Shown: positions 1 through 8,419 of the stretch, piece by piece | Numbering within the stretch: position 1 is the first letter of the stretch | Layout: every line of letters begins with the position of its first letter | Assembly (NCBI RefSeq): GCF_003591515.1 | Contig: NZ_QZCG01000008.1 | Location: forward strand, 186,001 to 250,000 | Reading direction: 5' to 3' | Source of the DNA: Paracoccus onubensis | Lineage (GTDB): Bacteria; Pseudomonadota; Alphaproteobacteria; Rhodobacterales; Rhodobacteraceae | DNA length: 64,000 bases | Translations under genes and position numbers: made by a program | Notes under the pieces: generated by a model | Databases searched by the model: none | Seen by the model: only the letters and a program-made list of their open reading frames with translations | Told to the model about the DNA's origin: nothing

Positions 1-452
1 GCCGGGCCTTTCAGCACCGCGATGCCTTCCAGCGTATAGGGATCGTTCCGGTACCACGATGAAAGCCCGTTGAAGCTGCGCAACCCGTCGCGGAACACCC
101 CGGTCTGATAGGCAGGGAAACCGCGCAGGTAAAAGGCGTCGTAGCGGGTGTCGAAGCCAAACACGCCCGGCGTTGCCGACGACGTATAGCTAAGCGCCTC
201 AAGCATGGTGCGCGGGGCCTGATCTTCAAGCTGATCCTGCGTGATGACACTGACCGACTGCGGCAGGCGCTTGATTTCGGTATCGATCCGCATCGCCTGA
301 CGACCTGACCGGGCAAGATAGCCATATTGATCCAGCGTATCGCCACTTTCGGCATTCAGCACGATCTCGTCCAGCACCACGGTTTCCTGCGCAAGGACGA
401 ATGAAGGCAGAACCGTGCCGGCAAGCAGCACTCCCAGAAAGCGATTAAGCAA
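1..452 (-). CDS. TonB-dependent siderophore receptor, N-terminal part (runs off window)
   Basis: Outer-membrane receptor that would import a ferric siderophore using TonB energy. The minus-strand frame reads from a TTG at 452, preceded by AGGAG seven bases upstream, through a signal peptide (LLNRFLGVLLAGTVLPSFVL then AQ). It continues into a plug domain with the family hallmarks LPQSVSVITQDQLED, a TMLEALSYT stretch, FYLRGFPAY and LEGIAVLKGP. No ATG exists in this frame near the start, so TTG is the best start. About 150 residues are visible; the beta barrel lies beyond base 1. The substrate cannot be told from the plug. I saw no clear Fur box in the 228 bases up to the divergent gene. Confidence 0.85.
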   Translation of the reverse strand, partial: MLNRFLGVLLAGTVLPSFVLAQETVVLDEIVLNAESGDTLDQYGYLARSGRQAMRIDTEIKRLPQSVSVITQDQLEDQAPRTMLEALSYTSSATPGVFGFDTRYDAFYLRGFPAYQTGVFRDGLRSFNGLSSWYRNDPYTLEGIAVLKGP

Positions 453-680
453 TTCAGATCTCCTGTCAGGGCAACATGTTGCGCAGCTGGCGCGTGTGCG
501 GCACCATAGCGATGCCCGTTACCAGAGAAAATTGATTGAGTGTTTTTATCGGAAATTGCGACTTTCCTGCCACAGTAACCTTGTTGCGGGGTTACGGCAT
601 CGCATGGCTCTGCCCGATGGATACCGTAACCGGCTTTCGATATGTAACCCGGCATGGCCCATTAACCCGAGGGGGACACA

Positions 681-1481
681 TTGCGGATCACATGTCTCAA
701 CGGCTGGGGAGGAAAGCTGCACGTCGAATTGGCCGCCTATCTGTCCGTGAACAGCCCGGATCTTTTATGCCTTCAGGAAGTCATCCACAGCCCCGGCAGT
801 GAAAAGGAATGGCTGACATACAGGGATGGTGATCACGTGCTTGCGCAAAGGGCGAATTTCTTCAGGGATATCTGCGAAGTTCTGCCCGACCACATCGCAA
901 TCTTCTGCCCCGCGGCCCAAGGGGTTCTGTGGGATGATGACAAGCCTGTTCCCTCGCAATGGGGGCTGGCGACCTTCGTTCACAGATCGCATACCATCAT
1001 AGGACAGGTTCAGGGATTCGTGCACAAGGATTTCTCGCCCGATGGCTTTGGCGAACATCCGCGTTCAAGAAATGCGCATGGCGTTCGTATCCATGATGAC
1101 AGCGCCGACCGGACGATCAGCGTCACCCATATGCACGGCCTGCGCGATCTCAAGGGAAAGATGGATACGGCCGAACGCGCGGCACAGGCCCGCCGGCTGC
1201 TGGAAATCTCGCGGCAGGTATCGCGGTCCGACGATCTTGCCGTGATCTGCGGCGATTTCAATGTAGAGCCGGACAGCGAAACCATCGCCCTTCTGGAACA
1301 ATCGGGAATGACCGAACTCGTAAGAAGCGGCGGCTTCGAAAGCACCCGGACCTCTCATTACAGGAAGCCCGGAAAATTCGCCGATTACATGCTGATCAAT
1401 CAGCCGGGGGCGGTGCGGGCATTCGATGTGGTCCATGACCCCGAGGTCTCGGATCACTGCCCGCTTGTCCTGGATTTGTAG
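681..1481 (+). CDS. Endonuclease/exonuclease/phosphatase family protein
   Basis: A 266-residue protein of the EEP superfamily (metal-dependent phosphodiesterases such as DNase I, exonuclease III and sphingomyelinase). Visible motifs in order are the N-terminal TCLNGWGG, the catalytic Glu in CLQEV, the His-containing THMHGL, CGDFNVEPDS with the Asp-Asn pair, and the C-terminal SDHCPLVLDL carrying the Asp-His pair. All core residues are present, so it should be active. There is no signal peptide, so it is probably cytoplasmic. The start is TTG at 681 with GAGGGGG just upstream. It is divergent from the TonB receptor and convergent with pta, so it is probably its own transcription unit. The substrate (nucleic acid, phospholipid or sugar phosphate) is unknown. 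Confidence 0.85.
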   Translation: MRITCLNGWGGKLHVELAAYLSVNSPDLLCLQEVIHSPGSEKEWLTYRDGDHVLAQRANFFRDICEVLPDHIAIFCPAAQGVLWDDDKPVPSQWGLATFVHRSHTIIGQVQGFVHKDFSPDGFGEHPRSRNAHGVRIHDDSADRTISVTHMHGLRDLKGKMDTAERAAQARRLLEISRQVSRSDDLAVICGDFNVEPDSETIALLEQSGMTELVRSGGFESTRTSHYRKPGKFADYMLINQPGAVRAFDVVHDPEVSDHCPLVLDL

Positions 1482-1521
1482 CACCTTCCTCCCGCTGCCC
1501 TTTGTTGCGGGACCTCGCCTC

Positions 1522-2538
1522 TCACATTGTCCGGTTGTGTGCTGCCTGTGCTTTTGCGGGATCGGGGCTGTGTTGTTGATGTTTACCGGCCTGCACTGCG
1601 GTGATCGCGGCGGCGTATATGATGTCCTCGGTCGTGCATCCTCTCGACAGATCGTTTGCGGGCTTGTCCAGGCCCTGGAGGATCGGGCCGATGGCGGTCA
1701 GTCCGCCCAGGCGCTGGGCGATCTTGTAGCCGATATTGCCGGCGGCCAGATCGGGGAAGATGAACACGTTCGGGCGCCCGGTCAACCGGCTGCCGGGGGC
1801 CTTGCGGGCCCGGATCGCCCCGTCAAGCGCCGCGTCGAACTGAATCTCGCCATCCACCTCCAGATCGGGATCGGCGGCGCGGATCAGGGCCAGCGCCTCG
1901 TGAAGCCTGATCAGGCTGGGATGCTCGGCCGAGCCGGCGGTCGAGAAGCTCAGCAGCGCGATCCGCGGCGTCTCGGCCAGCACCTGCCGGCAGCTTCCGG
2001 CCGCCGAAAGCGCGATGGCGGCCAGCTCATCCGCATCGGGCGCGACCACCAGACCGCAATCGGCGAAGATCATCCCGCCCCGGACCGGCGCCTCCTTCGC
2101 GCAGGACAGCATCAGGAAGAAGCTGCTGACGATCCCCGCATCCGGCGCCCGGCCGATGACCTGCAGGGCCGCGCGCACGGTCTCGGCCGTGGTGGCCACC
2201 GCCCCGCCCACCGTGCCGTCGGCCTGACCCAGCCGCACCCGCATCGCCGCCTGACGGATCGGGTCGCGCATCTCCTCCAGCGCCCGGGCCGCCGTCATGC
2301 CCTTCGGCGCCCGCAGGCGATGCCAGTGACCGGCAAGCTCGGCCAGATCGGGCGCATCCGCCGCGCGCAGGCCCCTCACCCCCGGCAAATCCGGCCCGTC
2401 CATCAATGTGATCCGCGCCAGCCCCTCCTGCGTCAGCCGCAGCGCGGCCCCGGCCACGCGCGGGTCCCCGCCCTCGGGCAGGATGATATGGCGCGGAGTG
2501 GCGCGGGCATCGGACAGGATGCGTTCCAGCGGTTTCAT
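1522..2538 (-). CDS. pta: Phosphate acetyltransferase of the taurine pathway
   Basis: Converts the acetyl phosphate released by Xsc, plus CoA, into acetyl-CoA and phosphate, and so feeds taurine carbon into central metabolism. At 338 residues it is the short Pta form, lacking the N-terminal regulatory domains of the long enterobacterial type. Family features include ILPEGGDPRV near the N-terminus, KGMTAARA, GGAVATTAETVRAALQVIG, LSFSTAGSAEHP, DGEIQFDAAL, and NVFIFPDLAAGNIGYKIAQRL followed by GPILQGLDKPANDLSRG. It is the last gene of the minus-strand tau cluster, 271 bases after xsc. That gap holds no convincing ORF, only GC-rich sequence with a small direct repeat (TCATGCGGGG), so read-through from xsc is probable but not shown. 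Confidence 0.95.
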   Translation of the reverse strand: MKPLERILSDARATPRHIILPEGGDPRVAGAALRLTQEGLARITLMDGPDLPGVRGLRAADAPDLAELAGHWHRLRAPKGMTAARALEEMRDPIRQAAMRVRLGQADGTVGGAVATTAETVRAALQVIGRAPDAGIVSSFFLMLSCAKEAPVRGGMIFADCGLVVAPDADELAAIALSAAGSCRQVLAETPRIALLSFSTAGSAEHPSLIRLHEALALIRAADPDLEVDGEIQFDAALDGAIRARKAPGSRLTGRPNVFIFPDLAAGNIGYKIAQRLGGLTAIGPILQGLDKPANDLSRGCTTEDIIYAAAITAVQAGKHQQHSPDPAKAQAAHNRTM

Positions 2539-2809
2539 GGATCTTCCTCATGCTGTGACATGCGGGCCAGTGACGGTGAAAGACGGTCACCGCAGCGGGC
2601 GCGCCGGAATCTCCGGGCAGGCATTGCGCCGTCACCGCCACCGGAACCAGAGCGGCAAATCCGGGACAGACGACCCCCGGCACATGCCGCGAAAGAAGCG
2701 GGCCGCGAGGGGAGCGGGGCCGTTCTCCTCATGATCGCCAGCCCGCGGAAAGAGAGCCAGCGGACATCCCGCCGGCGCCGCTCATGCGGGGAGCGTCATG
2801 CGGGGGGGC

Positions 2810-4591
2810 TCATGCAGCGCCCTGCTGCGGGCGCATATCGGCGGGATCGATCCCCGCCACAACCACCGGCTTCGTCATCGCGTCGCGGCGGAAAGGCTCG
2901 CCCAGCTCCTGGTTCAGCAGCACCTCGATAAAGGTGGTCTCCCGCGCCGCCATCTGCCGTTCGACCGCCTCATGCAGCGCCGAAGTCAGCTCTTCCTGCG
3001 AGCTCACCTGCACGCCCCGCGCCCCGCAGGCCTGCGCGATCCCGGCATAAGAGGTGCCGCGGTCCAGTTCCGTGCCGACGAAATTGTTGTCGTACCACAG
3101 CGTCGTGTTCCGCTTCTCCGCGCCCCATTGATAATTGCGGAAGATCACCATGGTGATCGCCGGCCAGTCGTCGCGCCCGCAGGCGGTCATCTCGTTCATC
3201 GAGATCCCGAAAGCGCCATCCCCCGCGAAGCCGATCACCGGCGTGCCGGGATTGCCAAGCTTGGCGCCCAGGATCGCCGGGAAGCCATAGCCGCAGGGGC
3301 CGAACAGGCCGGGAGCCAGATATTTGCGCCCCGCCCCGAAGCTGGGATAGGCGTTGCCGATGGCGCAGTTATTGCCGATATCGCTGCTGATGATCGCGTC
3401 TTTCGGCACCGCCTGCATGATCGCCCGCCAGGCCTGACGGGGCGACATCAGCCCGGCATCGCGGATGCGCGCGCCGGCATTCCATTCGGTGCCCGGATCG
3501 TCATCCTCGTGATCCAGGCTCGACAGTTCCTGCGCCCAGCGCGATTTGGTCTGCGCCACCAGATCGCGCCGCTCCTGGCGCCCCTGATCGCCGGCGCTCT
3601 CCGAAAGCTGCGCCAGAACGCTCCGCGCCACCTTGCCCGCATCGCCCTGGATACCCACCGTCACCTTCTTGGTCAGCCCGATCCGGTCGGCATTGATATC
3701 GACCTGGATGATCTTCGCCTCCTTCGGCCAGTAGTCGATCCCATAGCCCGGCAGGGTCGAGAACGGATTGAGCCGCGTGCCCAGCGCCAGCACCACATCG
3801 GCCTGCGCGATGATCTCCATCGCCGCCTTCGAGCCGTTATAGCCCAGAGGGCCCATGGCCAGCGGATGCGCGCCGGGGAAGCTGTCATTATGCTGATAAT
3901 TGCTGCAGACCGGCGCATCCAGACGCTCGGCCAGCCCGACCAGATCGGGGATCGCCCCCGACAGCACCACGCCCGCCCCCGACAGGATCACCGGGAAATC
4001 GGCCTCCGACAGCAGCCTTGCCGCCTCGGCCACCGCCTGCTCGCCGCCCGAGGGCCGCTCAAACGCCACCACCTGCGGCAGATCCACATCGATCACCTGC
4101 GTCCACATATCCCGCGGGATATTGATCTGCGCCGGCGCCGAGTTGCGCCAGGCCTGCATGATCACCCGGTTCAGCACCTCGGGAATGCGCGAAGGGTCGC
4201 GCACCTCTTCCTGATAGCAGACGCAATCCGCGAAAAGCCGCATCTGCTCCATCTCCTGGAACCCGCCCTGACCGATCGTCCTGTTCGCCGCCTGCGGCGT
4301 CACCAGCAAAAGCGGCGTATGGTTCCAATAGGCCGTCTTGACCGGCGTCACGAAACCCGTCACCCCCGGCCCGTTCTGCGCGATCGCCATCGACATCTTT
4401 CCCGTCGAGCGCGTGAAACCATCCGCCATCAGACCCGCATTCGTCTCATGCGCGCAGTCCCAGAAACGGATCCCCGCACGCGGAAAAAGATCGCTCACAG
4501 GCATCATCGCAGAACCGATGATCCCGAACGCATGCTCGATACCGTGAAGCTGCAATACCTTAACAAAAGACTCCTCAGTCGTCATTCGCAT
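2810..4591 (-). CDS. xsc: Sulfoacetaldehyde acetyltransferase
   Basis: A thiamine-diphosphate enzyme that cleaves sulfoacetaldehyde with phosphate into sulfite and acetyl phosphate, the central desulfonation step of taurine and other C2 sulfonates. The 593-residue protein opens with TTEESFVKVLQ then HGIEHAFGIIGSAMMPVSDL, the Xsc signature of the N-terminal pyrimidine-binding domain. HETNAGLMADGF carries the conserved Glu. Near residues 450-490, GFAGDGAFGISMNEM and FRNYQWGAEKRN form the ThDP/Mg site. The ATG at 4591 is chosen because AAGGAG lies eight bases upstream; a TTG at 4594 would be one codon longer. It follows tauY by 12 bases and precedes pta, so sulfite production, dehydrogenase and acetyl phosphate use are encoded together. 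Confidence 0.97.
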   Translation of the reverse strand: MRMTTEESFVKVLQLHGIEHAFGIIGSAMMPVSDLFPRAGIRFWDCAHETNAGLMADGFTRSTGKMSMAIAQNGPGVTGFVTPVKTAYWNHTPLLLVTPQAANRTIGQGGFQEMEQMRLFADCVCYQEEVRDPSRIPEVLNRVIMQAWRNSAPAQINIPRDMWTQVIDVDLPQVVAFERPSGGEQAVAEAARLLSEADFPVILSGAGVVLSGAIPDLVGLAERLDAPVCSNYQHNDSFPGAHPLAMGPLGYNGSKAAMEIIAQADVVLALGTRLNPFSTLPGYGIDYWPKEAKIIQVDINADRIGLTKKVTVGIQGDAGKVARSVLAQLSESAGDQGRQERRDLVAQTKSRWAQELSSLDHEDDDPGTEWNAGARIRDAGLMSPRQAWRAIMQAVPKDAIISSDIGNNCAIGNAYPSFGAGRKYLAPGLFGPCGYGFPAILGAKLGNPGTPVIGFAGDGAFGISMNEMTACGRDDWPAITMVIFRNYQWGAEKRNTTLWYDNNFVGTELDRGTSYAGIAQACGARGVQVSSQEELTSALHEAVERQMAARETTFIEVLLNQELGEPFRRDAMTKPVVVAGIDPADMRPQQGAA

Positions 4592-4603
4592 CAAAATCGC
4601 TCC

Positions 4604-5995
4604 TTATCTGCGCTCATCGCGGAAGTGGTAGAGTTTATAGAGGCCCCATTGACCAAGCCGCCGGAACGGCGTCTTCCAGCCCTCATGCGGCAATTCGTTG
4701 TTGAAGATCGGCAGGTCGGGCAGGGTTTCCCCCGCGACAAGCTGCGCCATGCGGCGTCCGGCCATTGCGGAATACATCACGCCGTTACCGCCATAGCCAA
4801 GCGCATAGAACGCGCCCGGCAGGTCGGGCAGGCCGGTGATGCGGGGCATCATGTCATGGCTGACATCCACCCAGCCCCACCAACTGTAATCCAGTTCGAT
4901 CCCGCGCAGGGCGGGGAATTTGCGGGCCATGCCCTCACGCAAAGCGTCCAGATGCGTAGGATTTGCCGCATCACGCCCGGTAATCGCGGCGCGTGAACCG
5001 ATTTGCAGCCGGTTGTCGGGCAGCAGGCGGTAATAATGGCGCAGCGTCCGCGTATCCGTCAGCGGCGAAAGCTTCCGGATGCCGATGGCTTCCAGTTCAC
5101 CGGCGTCCAGCACGCGGGTGACGATGCTGTTCGACATGATAGGCATCAGCCGGTCCTTCAGTTGCGGATGCAGCCCCCGCGGCGCATAGGCCGCCGTCGC
5201 CACCGCTACCCGGCGGGCGCGGACGGTGCCGCCCGGTATGCGCAGATGATGAATCCCGTCGCGATAGTCCCAACCCTGCACGGGGCTGTCGGTATGGACC
5301 TTCGCCCCAAGTTCCCGCGCCACCCGCAGATAGCCGAAGGCCAGTCTGGCGGCATGGACGCCAAGGCCGTCGGGTTCCCACATCGCGCCATGAGCCTCCA
5401 TGTCGCGGGCGACGGTCTGGTGCAGCTCATCGCGGGTCAGGATCCGGGCATCATAGCCGAAGCTGTTGCGCAGCAATGCGGCTTCCGTTTCCAGCGACGG
5501 CAGGACCGATTCCTTGTGGGCGATGTAATAATGCCCGCCATCCTGAGGATCGCAATCGATCGCGTGGTCGCGGATCAGCCCCCGGAACAGGTCGAAGGCT
5601 TCGCTGATCTCTGTATGAAGCCCCCTGGCCACGTCCAGACCCCAGCGGTCGATCCACTGGCTGCGCTTCAGCCGGCCGGAACTGATCTGCGCCTGTCCGC
5701 CATTGCGGGTCGAGCAGCCATAGGCGACGCCGTTCGCCTCTAATACCGTGGCCTTGATGCCGTGCATCTTGGCCAGATGGATCGCGCAGGACAGGCCAGT
5801 ATAGCCCGATCCGATCACCACCACATCGGCATCCATATCGCCCGTGACCGGGCCGTCATCCTCGGGCGCAGGACCGGCGGTGCCGATCCAGTAGCTTGGC
5901 GCATAGTCGCTGCGCGGACCCAGTGCGGGTGCGGTCATCGGATCGTAGAACGGGTCGAAATCGATCGAACCCGCGCGTTTCGGGATTGCCTGCAT
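4604..5995 (-). CDS. tauY: Taurine dehydrogenase large (FAD) subunit
   Basis: Predicted FAD-dependent D-amino-acid-oxidase-type oxidoreductase that deaminates taurine to sulfoacetaldehyde, passing electrons to an acceptor in the respiratory chain. The 463-residue protein has a dinucleotide-binding motif DVVVIGSGYTGLSCAIHLAK at about residues 57-76. NGGQAQISSGRLKRS follows, and there is a C-terminal FAD-contact region, YALGYGGNGVMYSAMAGRRMAQ. The ATG at 5995 (MQAIPKRAG) is preferred over longer upstream options because those would run back through tauX; TGAGG lies just upstream. It begins seven bases after the tauX stop. Assignment as TauY rests on its position between the TauX-like protein and xsc, the arrangement known from Rhodobacter and Paracoccus. 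By sequence alone it would be a generic DadA/GlpO-like oxidase. Confidence 0.9.
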   Translation of the reverse strand: MQAIPKRAGSIDFDPFYDPMTAPALGPRSDYAPSYWIGTAGPAPEDDGPVTGDMDADVVVIGSGYTGLSCAIHLAKMHGIKATVLEANGVAYGCSTRNGGQAQISSGRLKRSQWIDRWGLDVARGLHTEISEAFDLFRGLIRDHAIDCDPQDGGHYYIAHKESVLPSLETEAALLRNSFGYDARILTRDELHQTVARDMEAHGAMWEPDGLGVHAARLAFGYLRVARELGAKVHTDSPVQGWDYRDGIHHLRIPGGTVRARRVAVATAAYAPRGLHPQLKDRLMPIMSNSIVTRVLDAGELEAIGIRKLSPLTDTRTLRHYYRLLPDNRLQIGSRAAITGRDAANPTHLDALREGMARKFPALRGIELDYSWWGWVDVSHDMMPRITGLPDLPGAFYALGYGGNGVMYSAMAGRRMAQLVAGETLPDLPIFNNELPHEGWKTPFRRLGQWGLYKLYHFRDERR

Positions 5996-6002
5996 GGCGG
6001 CC

Positions 6003-6413
6003 TCACCCTGCCGGAGCAGCCGGGACCGGAATCGCCGGGCGCTGCTTGCGGATGGCCTGTTTCTCGATAATCCTGCCATCCCTGATCCGGAACAAATCCA
6101 CGCCCTGCACCTCGGTCCGGGTGCCATCCGGATTGGTGGCGCGGAATGTCCATTGGCTGACGCCGCGCGTGCCGTCCTCGGACAGGAAATGGCTGTGATC
6201 GGCCCATTGCACGTCCGGCATCGCGGTCCAGACGCCTTCGAAAGCCTTTGCAATGGCATCCCTGCCCTCGATCCGGTTGCCGTATTCGTGGTCGCCCGCG
6301 ACGGTATAGAACACGCAATCCTCGGCAAAATGGGTCATCACCCCGGTGATGTCATGGCGGTTGAAGGCATCGAAGGTGGCCTGCAAATCCTTGGCTGTCA
6401 GTTTATGGGACAT
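6003..6413 (-). CDS. tauX: Taurine dehydrogenase small subunit, SnoaL-like
   Basis: A 136-residue single-domain protein of the NTF2/SnoaL fold. It is recognised by the N-terminal helix LQATFDAFNRHDITGVMTHF, the DCVFYTVAG strand, GRDAIAKAFEGVWTAMPDVQW, and the final strands with VQGVDLFRIRDGRIIEKQAI. In the taurine loci of related bacteria such a small protein (TauX) is the partner of the FAD subunit TauY, and its placement directly before tauY supports that role. Its contribution to catalysis (electron transfer, assembly or substrate handling) is not evident from sequence; no heme or Fe-S motif is visible. The ATG is preceded by AAGGAG at six bases. It sits 15 bases after tauM, so uptake and oxidation genes share one transcript. 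Confidence 0.85.
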   Translation of the reverse strand: MSHKLTAKDLQATFDAFNRHDITGVMTHFAEDCVFYTVAGDHEYGNRIEGRDAIAKAFEGVWTAMPDVQWADHSHFLSEDGTRGVSQWTFRATNPDGTRTEVQGVDLFRIRDGRIIEKQAIRKQRPAIPVPAAPAG

Positions 6414-6428
6414 GAAATTCTCCTTGGG

Positions 6429-7769
6429 TCAGTAGCCCAGCACCCGTGGCAGCCACAGGGCAATCTGGGGGAAACAGGCAATGACGAAGATCGCGCCGGT
6501 AGAGGCGAGGGCGAAGGGCAGTGCGCGCATGCTGAGCCGCTCGATCGAGGCCCCGGAAATGCCCGAGGCGATGAACAGGTTCTCGCCCAGCGGGGGGGTC
6601 TGGAATCCGACCGACAGCGTGCAGATCATGACGATGCCGAAATGGATCGGATCGATGCCGACCATATAGGCGACCGGCAACATCACCGGCACAAGGATCA
6701 TGATTGCGGCCAGCGTCTCCATGAACATACCGACGATCAGCAGCAACCCGATGATCAATGCCCAGATGGCATAGATATTTGTCGTCAGGGCAAGCACGCT
6801 TCCGGCGATCATGTCGGGAACGCCGTTCTCGACCAGGACCCGGCCGAAGATCGTCGCCGAGAACAGCACCAGCAGCACACGGCCGGAAAGCCATGTGGTT
6901 GCCTCCAGCGCCTTGCCGATCTCGTGCAGGTCAAGCTCACGATAGATCACCGCGCCGATGAACAGCGTGTAGAAAATGGCGATGATCGCGGCCTCGGTCG
7001 GGGTGAAGAAACCGCCATAGATGCCGCCCAGGATAATCACCGGGGCAAGCAGCGCCCAGAAGCCCTGATAGCACGCGCAAAAGAACTTGCGCAGCGACAA
7101 GGGCTCGGCCGAGCCGCGGAAGCCCTGCATCCGGCAACGGATATAGTTCATGATCAGCAATCCGCCCGCCATCACCACGCCCGGCAGAAATCCGGCGATG
7201 AACAGTTTCGAGATCGAGACGGACTGGAACTGGCCATGCGCCTCGACCGCTTCGGGTGCGGGCGCGATGCCCATGGCCGAGATGCCGAAGATGACCATCG
7301 GGATCGAGGGCGGGATGACGATGCCCAGACCGCCCGCCGCCGCGGTCACCGACCCGGCGTAATCCTTGCCGTAGCCGGAACGGACCATGGCCGGGATCAT
7401 CAGCATCCCGACGGCGGCCGTTGTCGCGGGGCCCGAACCCGAAATCGCGCCGAAGAAAAGGCAGGCCAGGACCGTGGCGGCGGAAAGACCGCCGGTAAAG
7501 GGCCCCGCAAGGCTTTCGGCCACGTTGATCAGCCGCCGCGACAGGCCCGCGGCCTCCATCAATGCGCCGGCAAGGATGAAGGAGGGCAGCGCCATCAGCG
7601 GGAAGGTCCCCACCGAGGACCAGGCCATCTGCACCATCTTGATCGGACTGTCGCCCAGATAAAGCATGGCGGCCAGCGCCGCGACGCCCAGGGCCACGGT
7701 AATCGGCGCGCCCAGCGCCATCAGCAGGACGAAGGCGCCGAACAGGACCTCTAGAAGGTAGTCGTTCAT
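6429..7769 (-). CDS. tauM: TRAP transporter large permease (DctM type), taurine
   Basis: Large membrane subunit of a tripartite ATP-independent periplasmic transporter, which moves the bound substrate across the inner membrane on a sodium or proton gradient. The 446-residue protein is hydrophobic throughout, with about 11-12 membrane spans. It carries DctM-family landmarks: LPSFILAGALMEAAGLSRRL near residues 60-80, GAISGSGPATTAAVGMLMIPAM, GGLGIVIPPSIPMVIFG, GFFTPTEAAI, and VMLPVAYMVGIDPIHFGIVM near the C-terminus. Its ATG overlaps the tauL stop by four bases (ATGA), so the two permeases are translationally coupled. Position between tauL and tauX indicates taurine as the substrate. Confidence 0.93.
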   Translation of the reverse strand: MNDYLLEVLFGAFVLLMALGAPITVALGVAALAAMLYLGDSPIKMVQMAWSSVGTFPLMALPSFILAGALMEAAGLSRRLINVAESLAGPFTGGLSAATVLACLFFGAISGSGPATTAAVGMLMIPAMVRSGYGKDYAGSVTAAAGGLGIVIPPSIPMVIFGISAMGIAPAPEAVEAHGQFQSVSISKLFIAGFLPGVVMAGGLLIMNYIRCRMQGFRGSAEPLSLRKFFCACYQGFWALLAPVIILGGIYGGFFTPTEAAIIAIFYTLFIGAVIYRELDLHEIGKALEATTWLSGRVLLVLFSATIFGRVLVENGVPDMIAGSVLALTTNIYAIWALIIGLLLIVGMFMETLAAIMILVPVMLPVAYMVGIDPIHFGIVMICTLSVGFQTPPLGENLFIASGISGASIERLSMRALPFALASTGAIFVIACFPQIALWLPRVLGY

Positions 7770-8326
7770 TTCCTGCGCTCCCGCTCGTAGGCTCTCTGCT
7801 CGTCCTCGGCCAGTTCAAGCATTTCCTCGATCTCGACCTTGTCCGGGTCATGCGGATCCTTCCCCATGACAAGCTTGAGATAATTCACCTGCAGGATACG
7901 GATGGTCATCAACGCGAATGCGATGGGCAGCACCAGATAGACATAGCGCATCTCCCAGCCCAGGGTCTGGGCCTTCACGAAGGGCCGCAACCGGCTGATG
8001 AAGATGGTGGCCTGCCAGATGAAGACAATGTTGAAGCCGACCCAGATCAGGTCGCCGATCGCCTCGATGATCCGGGCGGTCCGGCGCGGCATGGCCTTCA
8101 GATGAAACAGGACCCGGTTATGCGCCGATACCCGCGCGGCGTAGGAAGCGCCGAAATAGGCGAACCAGACGAACAGGATCACCGAGAGTTCCTCGATCCA
8201 GGTGACCGAGAAGCCGAACAGTTGCCGGGCAACGATCTGCGCGAATAACAGCGTCACGAAAACCGCCAGCAAAGCACGGCATATATAGCTTTCAAGCTTG
8301 TCCAGATGTGTCCAGAGCGTAGACAT
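7766..8326 (-). CDS. tauL: TRAP transporter small permease (DctQ type), taurine
   Basis: Small four-helix membrane subunit of the TRAP transporter. It has hydrophobic segments at about residues 14-34, 45-66, 87-108 and 130-150 of the 186-residue protein. The motif FSVTWIEELSVILFVWFAYFGASYA is typical of DctQ. The ATG at 8326 is chosen over an in-frame start eight codons earlier because GGAGGGCAGTC sits immediately before it. The unusually acidic C-terminal tail (EIEEMLELAEDEQRAYERERRK) is predicted to be cytoplasmic. It lies between the binding protein and the large permease and ends inside the tauM start codon. Confidence 0.92.
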   Translation of the reverse strand: MSTLWTHLDKLESYICRALLAVFVTLLFAQIVARQLFGFSVTWIEELSVILFVWFAYFGASYAARVSAHNRVLFHLKAMPRRTARIIEAIGDLIWVGFNIVFIWQATIFISRLRPFVKAQTLGWEMRYVYLVLPIAFALMTIRILQVNYLKLVMGKDPHDPDKVEIEEMLELAEDEQRAYERERRK

Positions 8327-8419
8327 GACTGCCCTCCGCTGAAGGTTCAAAAGAGTGACGGGCGGGAAATGGCAGCGACGGGCGACATGGCGGCGCCCGC
8401 TGCTGCTGCCGGCCTGTTC

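Noticed and set aside
2539..2809. Possible small gene between pta and xsc
   Set aside because: ORFs here are open on both strands because of GC content, but none has a start signal or recognisable sequence; treated as intergenic.
2798..4996. A 732-residue plus-strand ORF opposite xsc and tauY
   Set aside because: It is a long arginine/proline-rich antisense frame of the kind high-GC genes produce; the opposite strand carries well-conserved xsc and tauY with clear motifs and ribosome-binding sites.
5994..7754. A 586-residue plus-strand ORF opposite tauX and tauM
   Set aside because: The translation is a His/Asp/Arg-rich low-complexity shadow of the TRAP permease gene; no start signal or family.
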